A stretch of DNA of 64,000 nt from UBA6107 sp964459385 (GTDB taxonomy: Bacteria; Chloroflexota; Anaerolineae; Anaerolineales; Anaerolineaceae), in the NCBI GenBank assembly GCA_964459385.1, contig CAYWLG010000003.1, forward strand, positions 1 through 64,000. The letters run 5' to 3'. Position numbers and translations under genes: made by a program. Position 1 is the stretch's first letter. Every line of letters begins with the position of its first letter. The notes beneath the pieces were generated by a model. It was not told the origin of the DNA and searched no databases. It was given only the letters and a program-made list of their open reading frames with translations. Below are positions 42,513 to 50,912 of this stretch, piece after piece.

Positions 42513-42953
42513 CTATGCGGGCAGATTGGAATCTTTGAAGTAGGTCTCTTTATCGAGAATACGCCCCACCCCAATGCGGTGCCCGTCAATATCTTCAAAG
42601 GCAAATTCATACGAGCCATATTCGGTCATGTGGGGTGCCTTGATGATCTTGACCCCATTGGACTGATATTCAGAGTAAAGTAAGTCGATATCTTCGTGTG
42701 TGGCCGGGACAATATAGGCGTCATCACCGGCCCCGTAACGCTGCTGATTCGATTCCACCTCTCCATGCAGAGCCTGCACGATGACGAATTCGATCTCATC
42801 GCGGTAGAGCGTGGCAAAGCTCTCCACTTTATCGTAATGTTTGGCCGAGTAAAAACCCAGTTTTTCGGTATAGAACTGCACGGTACGGCGCACATCACTG
42901 ACCAAAAACACCGGGCACAGGCTCGCCAAACGGGCCTTCTTGACTTCGCTCAT
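42513..42953 (-). CDS. VOC-superfamily protein
   Basis: A 146-residue single-domain protein: CPVFLVSDVRRTVQFYTEKLGFYSAKHY in the first half and GVKIIKAPHMTEYGSYEFAFEDIDGHRIGVG in the second, which is the metal/substrate half of glyoxalase and bleomycin-resistance proteins (quoted motifs FAFEDIDGHRIGVG). The substrate is unknown. AAGGAG precedes the ATG. The gene is monocistronic with its own terminator. Confidence 0.88.
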   Translation of the reverse strand: MSEVKKARLASLCPVFLVSDVRRTVQFYTEKLGFYSAKHYDKVESFATLYRDEIEFVIVQALHGEVESNQQRYGAGDDAYIVPATHEDIDLLYSEYQSNGVKIIKAPHMTEYGSYEFAFEDIDGHRIGVGRILDKETYFKDSNLPA

Positions 42954-43044
42954 TCAGATCTCCTTCGTGGTAAACAGACAAAAACACTGCACAATATATG
43001 CAGTGAGATCGCACACAGATTATAGGTTGTTTTTTCTGTTTAGG

Positions 43045-43386
43045 CTAGCAGGCTACGATCTCTTTAATGAGAAACTCTTTGCCGCTCAGAATCTCGTGCT
43101 CTTTGCTGCCGCAGTGCGGACAGACGCCCCTGTGTTCGATGAAGCGATACACCTTTTGGCAGCCTTTGCACAGCGCGTTGCCCGGCAGAATCTCGATCTT
43201 TAGCTCGGTATCCTGCAGCAGCGTGCCATCCACCGCGGCCGGATAGCAGGCTTCGATGTAATGCGGTACCACAGGGGAGAGCTCGCCCACCTGCAAGACC
43301 AGCAGATCGATCTGGGTCACGTCATTCTCACGGGCAAAACTTTCGACCGAGCGAACCACGTTGAACATGATGCCTAATTCGTGCAA
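43045..43386 (-). CDS. hypA: hydrogenase nickel-incorporation metallochaperone HypA
   Basis: A 113-residue HypA. Two CxxC pairs form the zinc site (Cys73/76 in CKGC and Cys89/92 in CPHC). The nickel-binding N terminus Met-His-Glu is obtained only if translation starts at the TTG at 43386; AAGGAAG lies four bases upstream and supports this. The longer frame to 43437 would bury His2 and is rejected. HypA works with HypB to load nickel into [NiFe]-hydrogenase (or urease in some bacteria). The hydrogenase and hypCDEF are not in this window. Confidence 0.93.
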   Translation of the reverse strand: MHELGIMFNVVRSVESFARENDVTQIDLLVLQVGELSPVVPHYIEACYPAAVDGTLLQDTELKIEILPGNALCKGCQKVYRFIEHRGVCPHCGSKEHEILSGKEFLIKEIVAC

Positions 43387-43457
43387 GGGTCTTCCTTTTG
43401 GATAGGAGGCTCCCTCACCGTGTTCCCCCTCAGACACGGCAAGGGATGGAATGTGAA

Positions 43458-46139
43458 TCAGTTTTTGAAGATCGAAGCCACCGAACGGCTTACCTTTTTA
43501 CCGGCGATCTTCACCTGACGTTTGAGCATTTGCTTCAGTACGACCGGTTTCATATCGTCCAGGGCCACGCCGGCGCCGTCATAAACGCGCACCAGCGAGA
43601 TCGCATCGAACTTGCATTTGGTTGTGCACACCCCGCAGCCCACACACAGGGCTTCATCCACCACGGTGGCACCGCAGCCCAGGCAGCGCGCGGTCTCTTT
43701 CTTCACCTGTTCTTCTGTGAACGTGGCGCGCGGATCATGGAAGTTGATCACCGAGTGGGCCAACAGCGGTTTTTGGCGCGGCAGGCGGTCGTAACTATCG
43801 AGATCGAGATCCGCCTTGTTGAGCATCACATAGTGACGCTGGCTGCGGCCGATGGTGAGGCTCTGGCCCGGATGCACGAAGCGATGGATCGAGATGGCGG
43901 CCTGTTTGCCGGCTGCGATGGCGTCAATGGCAAATCTGGGGCCGCTCACCACATCCCCGCCGGCAAAGATGTCGGGCTGGCTTGTCTGATAGGTGAGCGA
44001 ATCGGCGCGCAGGGTCTGATTGGGGTTGAGTTCGGCAGTAGACCCTTCGAGCAGGGTGCCCCAATCGATGGCCTGACCGATCGCCACCAGCACAAAATCG
44101 GCTTTGACAACCTCGATGGCATTTTCGTCATAGGTGGGGTTGAAACGACCACTGGCATCGAAGACAGAAACGCATTTCTTGAATTCAACACCGGTCACCT
44201 GGCCATCGCGGGTAAGAATGCGTTTAGGCCCCCAGCCGTTGTTGACCGCGATACCCTCCGCCTCGGCTTCGGCGATCTCTTCGTCAAGGGCAGGCATTTC
44301 TTGGCGGCCTTCCAAACAGTACAGGTTGAGCGATTCTGCGCCCACGCGCACGGCGCTGCGGGCCACATCAATGGCAACATTGCCGCCGCCGATGACAATG
44401 CCCTTACCTTTGAGTCGAACGGTCTCGCCCAGATTGATGCGGCGCACAAAATCGACCCCGCCGTAAACCCCTGCGGCGTCTTCGCCGGGAATGTTGAGCT
44501 TGCGGCTGGCCTGGGCGCCGATGGCAATGTAGAAAGCCTCGAACCCCTGCTGGCGCAGTTCGGCCAGGGTTACGTCCTTGCCGACCTCAACGCCACAGCG
44601 AATCTCGACCCCCATCTCACGCAGGATATCGATCTCGGCATTGACCACGTTCTTTTCGAGCCGAAAGGCGGGAATGCCCAAAGTGAGCATGCCACCGGGC
44701 AGGGCCTGTTTCTCGAAAACGATCACCTTGTAGCCGTCAATGGCCAGATAATAAGCGCAGCTTAACCCGGCCGGGCCGGCGCCGACGATGGCGATCTTCT
44801 TGCCGTAGTCATGGCGTTTTTTGGGAACATAGCGGTTTTCGGCGTGCATATCCTGTTCGGCGATGAACTTTTTGATCTCATCCACCGCCACGGGGTCATC
44901 AATATCGCCGCGGGTACATTCCGATTCGCACAGGCGCGGGCAGATGCGCCCGCACACGGCCGGGAAGGGATTCTCATGTTTGATCAGTTCAAGGGCGTCA
45001 GTATATCGTCCCTGGGCGGCTAATTTAATGTAGCCCTGCACACCGATATGGGCCGGGCAGCTTGTCTTGCAGGGGCTGGTGCCGGTGTCGACCACGTCTT
45101 TACGGTTGTAGCGATACTCGGGGTTCCAGTTCTCAGGGCCCCATTCGTTATCGCGCGGGGTTTCGCGTTTAGGCTGCACGATCTTGGTGGAACCGCAGAT
45201 CTTCTGCCCGAGCTGCAGGGCATTGACATGGCAGCCTTCTACACATTCGCCGCAGGCCACGCATTTCTCGGCATCGATATGAGCCAGGTAGTTTGAGCGT
45301 ACCATGTCGGTATTAATGAACATCTCGGCGGTGCGCAGCGAAAGGCAGGAGCAGCCGCAGCAGTTGCAAATGGCGTGTGTTTTGCCGGGGCCGTCGGTGT
45401 TGGGAATCTGATGCACCAGGCCGTTCTCTTCGGCACGTTTGATGATGTCGAAGGCCTCTTCACGGGTGATCTCGCGTCCACGCCCGGTGCGGATGTAGAA
45501 TTCGGCGGCATGGCCCATCTGGATGCACATATCTTCTTTGAGATGCCCGCAGCCTTCGCCCATGCTTTCGCGCACGGTGCGGCAGGAGCAATCGGAGACC
45601 GAGAAGATGGTGTTTTCATTGAGGTATTTCGAGACCTCTTCGTATGAGGCTTTGCGCGAGTTGCCGTCAATGGCGCTCTCAATGGGGATGACGCGCATCA
45701 GGCCCACACCCACCGGGAAGTTCCCTGCGGTGGCCTTTCCGCGTACCCGCCCGTAGGCCTCGAAGGCTTCGGCGATCTGCGGATATTTTTTTACGTTCTC
45801 TTTGTTGTTGGTCATCATTTCCATGATGCCCGGCACCCAGGTGTCGTACCAGTATTTATCCTCGCCATCCTTCATGTTGACGAAGCATACACCGGCCATA
45901 GATAGGTCCCACAGCAAACGGGTCACCTGCTGCAGCGGTTTGTCTACGATGGCAGCCACCTCGGCGGCGCTACGCGGCACGCGGCGTTCGAGCCCCATCG
46001 CCACCTCGGCCATCTCTTCTGTGACAACCGGCTCCAGGATCATGTATTCGGGATCGGTCGGCTGAATGGCCGACTTGGAGCCCATTTTCTTCTTGCTGAC
46101 CTTATTGGCAAATTCCAGCACTTTTTGTTTGACGACCAT
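43458..46139 (-). CDS. 893-residue Fe-S/FAD pyridine nucleotide oxidoreductase between hypB and hypA
   Basis: A large multidomain redox protein. The N-terminal part (about 1-285) has a winged-helix-like segment and a Cys-rich region (DCSCRTVRESMGEGCGH near 181; CNCCGCSC near 258). A ferredoxin motif CVACGECVEGCH lies near 292. A GltD-like module follows: Cys motif SPCKTSCPAHIGVQGY (about 355) with CGRICPRLCESEC, FAD site VGAGPAGLSCAYY (about 449), second nucleotide site GGGNVAIDVARSA (about 581). A C-terminal ferredoxin-like tail has CLGCG and CVGCGVCTTKC. It probably moves electrons between NAD(P)H, FAD and Fe-S partners. Confidence 0.85.
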   Translation of the reverse strand: MVVKQKVLEFANKVSKKKMGSKSAIQPTDPEYMILEPVVTEEMAEVAMGLERRVPRSAAEVAAIVDKPLQQVTRLLWDLSMAGVCFVNMKDGEDKYWYDTWVPGIMEMMTNNKENVKKYPQIAEAFEAYGRVRGKATAGNFPVGVGLMRVIPIESAIDGNSRKASYEEVSKYLNENTIFSVSDCSCRTVRESMGEGCGHLKEDMCIQMGHAAEFYIRTGRGREITREEAFDIIKRAEENGLVHQIPNTDGPGKTHAICNCCGCSCLSLRTAEMFINTDMVRSNYLAHIDAEKCVACGECVEGCHVNALQLGQKICGSTKIVQPKRETPRDNEWGPENWNPEYRYNRKDVVDTGTSPCKTSCPAHIGVQGYIKLAAQGRYTDALELIKHENPFPAVCGRICPRLCESECTRGDIDDPVAVDEIKKFIAEQDMHAENRYVPKKRHDYGKKIAIVGAGPAGLSCAYYLAIDGYKVIVFEKQALPGGMLTLGIPAFRLEKNVVNAEIDILREMGVEIRCGVEVGKDVTLAELRQQGFEAFYIAIGAQASRKLNIPGEDAAGVYGGVDFVRRINLGETVRLKGKGIVIGGGNVAIDVARSAVRVGAESLNLYCLEGRQEMPALDEEIAEAEAEGIAVNNGWGPKRILTRDGQVTGVEFKKCVSVFDASGRFNPTYDENAIEVVKADFVLVAIGQAIDWGTLLEGSTAELNPNQTLRADSLTYQTSQPDIFAGGDVVSGPRFAIDAIAAGKQAAISIHRFVHPGQSLTIGRSQRHYVMLNKADLDLDSYDRLPRQKPLLAHSVINFHDPRATFTEEQVKKETARCLGCGATVVDEALCVGCGVCTTKCKFDAISLVRVYDGAGVALDDMKPVVLKQMLKRQVKIAGKKVSRSVASIFKN

Positions 46140-46167
46140 TCTCAGCCCTTCCTCTCGCAGGTGATCT

Positions 46168-46842
46168 TTATTCGCTTTTCCAGCGATTCACTTCGGTATG
46201 CAGCCACTCCGCCCAGGCGGGGATGCCCTCGCCGGTCTTGGCAGAAATGGGGAAGATCTTAATATGGGGGTTCAGCCGGGTGACGCGCTCGCGCAAGGCA
46301 TTAAAGTCAAAGTCGAAGAGCGAAACGGTATCGATCTTGTTCACCAGCAGTGCATCGGCCACCTCGAACATGTGAGGGTACTTGAGGGGTTTATCGTCCC
46401 CTTCGGGCACGCTGAGGATCATGGCGTTTTTGCTTGCCCCCGTGTCGGTATCCGCCGGGCAGAGCAGGTTGCCGATGTTTTCCAGCACGATCAAGTCCAG
46501 GCCGGTGGTGCCCATTTCTTTGAGACCCTGTTCGGTCATGTAGGCGTCCATGTGGCACATGCCGCCCGTGTGCACCTGAATGACGCGCGCGCCAGTGGAG
46601 GAGATGGTATGCGCATCCACGTCAGAATCGACATCCGCTTCGATGATGCCGATCTTGAGGGTATCCTTAAGAGCGGCGATGGTCTTGACCAGGGTGGTGG
46701 TCTTGCCGGAGCCGGGCGAAGACATCAGGTTCAGCAAAAAGGTGCCCTGCTTTTTGAGCCCGGCACGAATGGCGCCTGCCTGGCGATTATTATCTGCATA
46801 GACGCTTTGTTTGATCTCAAGCACTTTGAATGCGTTGGACAT
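46168..46842 (-). CDS. hypB: hydrogenase nickel-incorporation GTPase HypB
   Basis: A 224-residue GTPase of the SIMIBI class. P-loop MSSPGSGKTTTL (about 40), the metal site HTGGMCHMD (about 90-98) with the conserved Cys-His, ENIGNLLCPAD (switch/G3) and VNKID (G4) are present. No His-rich nickel-storage N terminus is seen. ATG 46842 has GAGG seven bases upstream; the longer frame to 46893 has no such site. It leads the hypB-oxidoreductase-hypA unit. Confidence 0.93.
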   Translation of the reverse strand: MSNAFKVLEIKQSVYADNNRQAGAIRAGLKKQGTFLLNLMSSPGSGKTTTLVKTIAALKDTLKIGIIEADVDSDVDAHTISSTGARVIQVHTGGMCHMDAYMTEQGLKEMGTTGLDLIVLENIGNLLCPADTDTGASKNAMILSVPEGDDKPLKYPHMFEVADALLVNKIDTVSLFDFDFNALRERVTRLNPHIKIFPISAKTGEGIPAWAEWLHTEVNRWKSE

Positions 46843-47006
46843 CACTTGCCTCTTATGGAACTGTAAAGGGATTACGATAAGATAATTGTACACGAAAACA
46901 ATACCTAACGATAGTTATGTATGTAAAGAATCAGTGAATTAATGCACAATTCAACCTTTTGGATGAGATCAAAATTCGCTGTGTGGGAAAAATATCATTC
47001 AATCCC

Positions 47007-47034
47007 GTAGGGGCGTATCGCGATACGCCCCTAC
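47007..47034. repeat. palindromic repeat element 1
   Basis: Perfect 28-base palindrome with half-site GTAGGGGCGTATCG (47007-47020). It shares the GTAGGGGC...GCCCCTAC ends with the element at 47501. It lies in AT-rich non-coding sequence downstream of the 47079 gene. Confidence 0.85.
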
Positions 47035-47078
47035 TTTGTAACATATTCATATTTATATTTCAAAACATTTATAGCAAA

Positions 47079-47372
47079 TTATCGCAAAAGGTTGTGGGAA
47101 TGTTCGAGGCGCCATTTTGCGGCTTGAATTACTTCAGAATCGAATAATGCTTTGTACCGAATGATCACTGCTTCAAAGGTTTTGTCTAATTGATTTGTAT
47201 CACGAAGAACTTCAAACCCTTGCTGCAAATCTGGAGTTACCACCAGTCTAGAGAGAGTCTCCACATGGTCATAAGTTCTAATCATCTCACGAGTTCTTGT
47301 CGCGAAATAATGATTGGCTTCTTCATATGCAGAAACGGCATTCTCAACATCAAGAATAAATTCTGGATTCAT
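47079..47372 (-). CDS. hypothetical small helical protein
   Basis: A 97-residue protein, helical and charged: FILDVENAVSAYEEANHYF, then TREMIRTYDHVETLSRLVV, FEVLRDTNQLDKTFEAVI and AAKWRLEHSHNLLR. No family is recognised. ATG 47372 has GGGAG seven bases upstream, better than the ATG at 47378. It is AT-richer than its neighbours and is flanked by palindromic repeats at 47007 and 47501, so this block may be recently acquired. Confidence 0.6.
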   Translation of the reverse strand: MNPEFILDVENAVSAYEEANHYFATRTREMIRTYDHVETLSRLVVTPDLQQGFEVLRDTNQLDKTFEAVIIRYKALFDSEVIQAAKWRLEHSHNLLR

Positions 47373-47500
47373 GATCATGCTCCCATTTGCAAATAATTAA
47401 GTATCCTTATGTTTCTTTCTTGTCTATCAAACTACGCAACATTTTTTATCCCAGACTCTGTAAAGCAATCATATAAACAAATTATTTTTTAAAGGATCCG

Positions 47501-47530
47501 CGTAGGGGCAAGGCATGCCTTGCCCCTACG
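47501..47530. repeat. palindromic repeat element 2
   Basis: Perfect 30-base palindrome with half-site CGTAGGGGCAAGGCA (47501-47515). The ends match element 1, while the core differs. Confidence 0.85.
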
Positions 47531-47574
47531 GTAAATTGGAACATATACCGCAATTTTTATATTTTTTCTTATAA

Positions 47575-47592
47575 GGCGATTCGTGAATCGCC
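47575..47592. repeat. palindromic repeat element 3
   Basis: GGCGATTC (47575-47582), GT, GAATCGCC (47585-47592): a perfect inverted repeat of the same general type as elements 1 and 2 but without the GTAGGGGC ends. Confidence 0.6.
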
Positions 47593-47669
47593 CTCTCGAA
47601 CCAATCTTTTGCATCTTTCCGCCCTGCCCTGCGTAAATTAAATCGGCGTGAAATCATCTCGCCTATCTC

Positions 47670-47719
47670 TTGCCCCCGGCATGGACAAAGATATACTTAT
47701 GCCGATGCATTGCTGCATC
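47670..47719 (+). promoter_or_regulatory. promoter and 5'-end hairpin of the SPFH gene
   Basis: TTGCCC (47670-47675) and TATACT (47692-47697) are 16 bases apart. The predicted transcript starts near 47704, exactly at the hairpin GATGCA (47704-47709), TTGC, TGCATC (47714-47719), which abuts AAGGAG (47720-47725). The hairpin would cap the 5' end of the mRNA and sit next to the ribosome site. Confidence 0.55.
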
Positions 47720-47730
47720 AAGGAGAAAAA

Positions 47731-49734
47731 ATGAACGTACCGCTTTTTGTTTGGGCGATCATCGCGATTGTAGTGATCGTTCTTCTGTCGGGGATTCGTT
47801 TCATCCCGAACAACCGCATTGGCCTGGTGGAAAAGCGCTTTGGTGCCAGATCGGTCAAGGGCGGTTTCATCGCCCTGCACGGCGAGGCCGGTTATCAGCC
47901 CGATGTGCTGCGCGGTGGCCTGCATTACCTCGTTCCCATTCAATACGTGATCCATATCGCACCGTTGGTGACGATCTCGCAGGGGAAGATCGGCTACCTT
48001 TTCGCGCGCGATGGCGAACCGTTGAGCGCCATGCAAGTGCTGGCAACCAACACCACGGCCAACGATTTTCAGGATGTGACGGCATTTTTGACCCGGGGCG
48101 GACAAAAAGGCCCGCAGCGCCAGATCTTGCGTGAGGGTACCTATGCCATTAACCTGGCCCAGTTCATCGTCATCACCGAAGAGCGGGTGTACTATTTGCC
48201 CCTCAACCGTGACGATGAAGTGGTCATTCAAAATATGACCCAGGTGATTAAATCACGCAGTGGCTTCAGCCCGGTGGTCATCAAAGACTCCGACGACACC
48301 ATCGGTGTGGTCACCGTGCATGACGGCCCCTCCCTGCCTTCGGGTGAGATCATCGCCCCGGTGGTGGGCAGCGACGTGAACGACGCTGTGACCTATCACA
48401 ACAACTTCCAGATGCCCGATCGCTTCATCGCGGCCGGCGGCCTGCGCGGACGCCAGCTACAGGTGCTGGTGGAAGGCACTTATTACCTCAACCGCCTCTT
48501 CGCCACGGTCGAAATGATCCCAAAGACCGTCATCGAGGTGGGCTTTGTGGGCGTGGTGGTCTCGTATACCGGCAAGCTGGGCGAAGACCTTTCGGGCTCC
48601 GATTATCGTCACGGCGAACTGGTGGCCAGGGGCAGCCGCGGCGTGTGGAGCGAACCCCTCCTGCCGGGCAAGTATCCTTTCAACACCTACGCCGGCAAGG
48701 TCATCCCTGTGCCGACGACCAACATCATCCTCAAGTGGATTCACAGCGAGGTGGGCTCGCATCACTACGATGAGAACCTGACCGAGGTGTCGCTCATCAC
48801 CAAAGACGCCTTCGAACCTTCGCTGCCGCTTTCAGTGGTGATCCACATCGACTATCAAAAAGCACCGCTGGTGATCCAGCGCTTTGGCGACGTGAAGAAA
48901 CTGGTGGAGCAAACCCTCGACCCGATGGTTTCGGCTTACTTCAAGAACATCGGTCAGACCCGCACCCTCATCCAGTTGATCCAGGAACGCAACGACATTC
49001 AGCGCATTTCCAGCCAGGAGATGAAAGACAAGTTTGCCCACTACAACCTGGAGCTGGAGGAAGTGCTGATCGGCACCCCCACCACCGGCGAGGATACGCA
49101 GATCGAGATCATCCTCAACCAACTGCGTGCACGCCAGATCGCGGTGGAGCAGATCGAAACCTATCAGCGCCAGCAGACCGCTGCTGCCAAAGAGCGCGAA
49201 CTGCGCGAAGCGCAGGCACGCACCGACCAGCAGCGCAACATCACCGAGTCTGAACTGAACATTACCGTCCAGTCCAACCAGGGTAAGGCTGAGTTCCAGC
49301 GCGCCCTGCAGCAGGCGGCCCAGATTCGCACGCTGGCCGAGGCCGAAGCGGAACGCATTGCCCGCACCGGTATCGCCCAGGCCATCGCCACCGAAGAACA
49401 GGTCAATGCCTACGGCGGCCCAAAGTATCAGGTAACGCAGGAAGTGCTCAACCGCTTTGCCGAGGCCGTGCAGACCTCACAGGTAGATGTAGTGCCACGA
49501 GTCGTCATCAACGGCGGAAACGGCGAGAACTCTGCCACCAGCAGCAGCGTGATGGAAGGGCTGCTGACCCTGCTGCTCTCGGACAAGTTGAACCTGAGCG
49601 TTGACGATAAAAGCGCCAAGGCAAAGAACAAAGACGCCGAGAAGCTGCGTGAAGAGATTCGCAAGAGCCTGTCCGAAAAGAAAGCGCCCCCTGCGGATGC
49701 GTCCGCGCCGGCAGCCGAAGCGCCCAAGGCTTAA
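47731..49734 (+). CDS. SPFH/band 7 (flotillin-like) membrane protein with tandem N-terminal repeats
   Basis: A 667-residue protein with one N-terminal membrane helix (about 5-22). Residues about 28-335 form three related beta units, each with an IGVV-type strand, a GE(I/L)(I/V)A-type segment and an LxxGxYxxN motif (LREGTYAIN 133-141, LVEGTYYLN 246-254, LLPGKYPFN 310-318). A band 7-like domain follows (about 336-480), then an Ala/Glu/Gln-rich coiled coil (about 480-570) and a disordered Pro/Ala-rich tail. SPFH proteins form oligomeric scaffolds at membranes. AAGGAG is five bases before the ATG. Confidence 0.88.
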   Translation: MNVPLFVWAIIAIVVIVLLSGIRFIPNNRIGLVEKRFGARSVKGGFIALHGEAGYQPDVLRGGLHYLVPIQYVIHIAPLVTISQGKIGYLFARDGEPLSAMQVLATNTTANDFQDVTAFLTRGGQKGPQRQILREGTYAINLAQFIVITEERVYYLPLNRDDEVVIQNMTQVIKSRSGFSPVVIKDSDDTIGVVTVHDGPSLPSGEIIAPVVGSDVNDAVTYHNNFQMPDRFIAAGGLRGRQLQVLVEGTYYLNRLFATVEMIPKTVIEVGFVGVVVSYTGKLGEDLSGSDYRHGELVARGSRGVWSEPLLPGKYPFNTYAGKVIPVPTTNIILKWIHSEVGSHHYDENLTEVSLITKDAFEPSLPLSVVIHIDYQKAPLVIQRFGDVKKLVEQTLDPMVSAYFKNIGQTRTLIQLIQERNDIQRISSQEMKDKFAHYNLELEEVLIGTPTTGEDTQIEIILNQLRARQIAVEQIETYQRQQTAAAKERELREAQARTDQQRNITESELNITVQSNQGKAEFQRALQQAAQIRTLAEAEAERIARTGIAQAIATEEQVNAYGGPKYQVTQEVLNRFAEAVQTSQVDVVPRVVINGGNGENSATSSSVMEGLLTLLLSDKLNLSVDDKSAKAKNKDAEKLREEIRKSLSEKKAPPADASAPAAEAPKA

Positions 49735-49746
49735 ACAAGATGTTAC

Positions 49747-49777
49747 AAAATGGGACGGTCATGAACCGTCCCATTTT
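49747..49777. terminator. Rho-independent terminator after the SPFH gene
   Basis: AAAATGGGACGGT (49747-49759) and ACCGTCCCATTTT (49765-49777) form a perfect 13-bp stem with a five-base loop. It can act in both directions between the convergent genes. Confidence 0.9.
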
Positions 49778-49826
49778 GATTTAACCGATGATTATTTTCA
49801 AACCCCATAGATCTGCACTGGCTACT

Positions 49827-50909
49827 TCAAAAGATCTTGCCTAATGTGTGATTGTTATTTAGATCAATGCCATCAATGCGGTTATCCAGACCGACCTCGC
49901 TCAGGTCGAGGGCACGGAGGTTGGCATCGCTGATCGCTTCTTTCAACGGCGCGATGATGCGTTCGGCCATGATAACCTTAAACGGCCGATTATAAAAAGA
50001 AGTGATTTCCAATTTCATTTTTGGAATGCCGCGGCTGGCGTTTTGCAGGTCAAGCACCAGCAGGTAAAGCCCGGCCAGTTGCTCTTCGATGGCTTTCAGA
50101 TCATTCTCCTGCAGCAGTTTTGTCGCGACCGTTTCGATCTCGCTTAGGTGCAGGTCGCTAAAGGCACGTGTGAACCACTTGGAATAGGGCACATAGCGCT
50201 CTTCGAGCACGAAGCAGCTCTTGAGCAGCGTGTTCAGCAGCCGCGTGGAGATCAATTTGGCACCCAAGAAGTCGTTGCGCTCCACAGCCCTACCCACAAA
50301 GGCCTCTTCGTTGGCAATATGGTTCCAGTAAGCTGCCAATTTAATGAGGCGAACATCCGGCGGGTAATAGCCAAACTGGTGTCTCACTTCATTTAATCCC
50401 AGATCATCACGAAAAACAGACCCACTGGTCAGTTCAAGCAGCTCCTGTTCAGGCAGGCGCAGCCAGTCGAGCGCGCCAAAATCCGCAGGCGAGGCATGCA
50501 GCCGGTCGAGCAAATAACGTTCGAGATCATACAGCTCGACGAGATGTTTCACTTCCCCGTCCGCGCAGGGAGTTATGCTCTGGGTGTGGTCTTCACGCTT
50601 GGCGGTGAAGTTGGTTGGAAAACCCAAAAATTCGTGCGGCAGGTGGCTGCGCAGAAAACGATCCAGTTCAGGGATGCGTGATACATTCTGCCCACGCACA
50701 AAGATCTGCCCGCGCGGCCCCCAGTTGTGATCCATGCTGGTGGCGGTGTCATAGCCCAACACGTCTGAGCCATAGCCAATGAGCGCAGCCGAGTAACGCA
50801 ACTCAGGGTCAAAGGTGTGCAGCAGCGGCTGAAGCACTTCATTGAAATAGCGGCGGTTAAGCTCAAGTCCGGGGATGAATTTCAACGTAGAGATCGAAAA
50901 AGCAGCCAT
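49827..50909 (-). CDS. DUF4037 protein with nucleotidyltransferase-like N terminus
   Basis: A 360-residue protein. The N terminus has ELNRRYFNEVLQPLL, then ALIGYGSDVLGYDTATSMDHNWGPR, the characteristic DUF4037 segment that resembles a nucleotidyltransferase GS...D loop (GYGSDVLGYDTATS). The middle and C-terminal parts are helical (ERDF, FYNRPFKVIMAERI). Function is unknown. It follows the MFS gene by three bases and is probably translated from the same mRNA; the ribosome site is weak. Confidence 0.85.
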   Translation of the reverse strand: MAAFSISTLKFIPGLELNRRYFNEVLQPLLHTFDPELRYSAALIGYGSDVLGYDTATSMDHNWGPRGQIFVRGQNVSRIPELDRFLRSHLPHEFLGFPTNFTAKREDHTQSITPCADGEVKHLVELYDLERYLLDRLHASPADFGALDWLRLPEQELLELTSGSVFRDDLGLNEVRHQFGYYPPDVRLIKLAAYWNHIANEEAFVGRAVERNDFLGAKLISTRLLNTLLKSCFVLEERYVPYSKWFTRAFSDLHLSEIETVATKLLQENDLKAIEEQLAGLYLLVLDLQNASRGIPKMKLEITSFYNRPFKVIMAERIIAPLKEAISDANLRALDLSEVGLDNRIDGIDLNNNHTLGKIF

Positions 50910-50912
50910 CGT

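Larger units (their letters stand above)
47379..47730. other. AT-rich intergenic block with repeats and promoter
   Basis: About 350 bases between the small gene and the SPFH gene. It holds the repeats at 47501 and 47575 and, at its right end, a promoter and hairpin for the SPFH gene. No gene is seen in it. Confidence 0.7.

Noticed and set aside
43398..44765. 455-codon plus-strand frame over the oxidoreductase gene
   Set aside because: It is a shadow frame; the oxidoreductase on the minus strand has full FAD and Fe-S motifs.
47007..47530. CRISPR-like array
   Set aside because: The elements are palindromic, differ in their cores, are 466 bases apart and have no regular spacers or cas genes.
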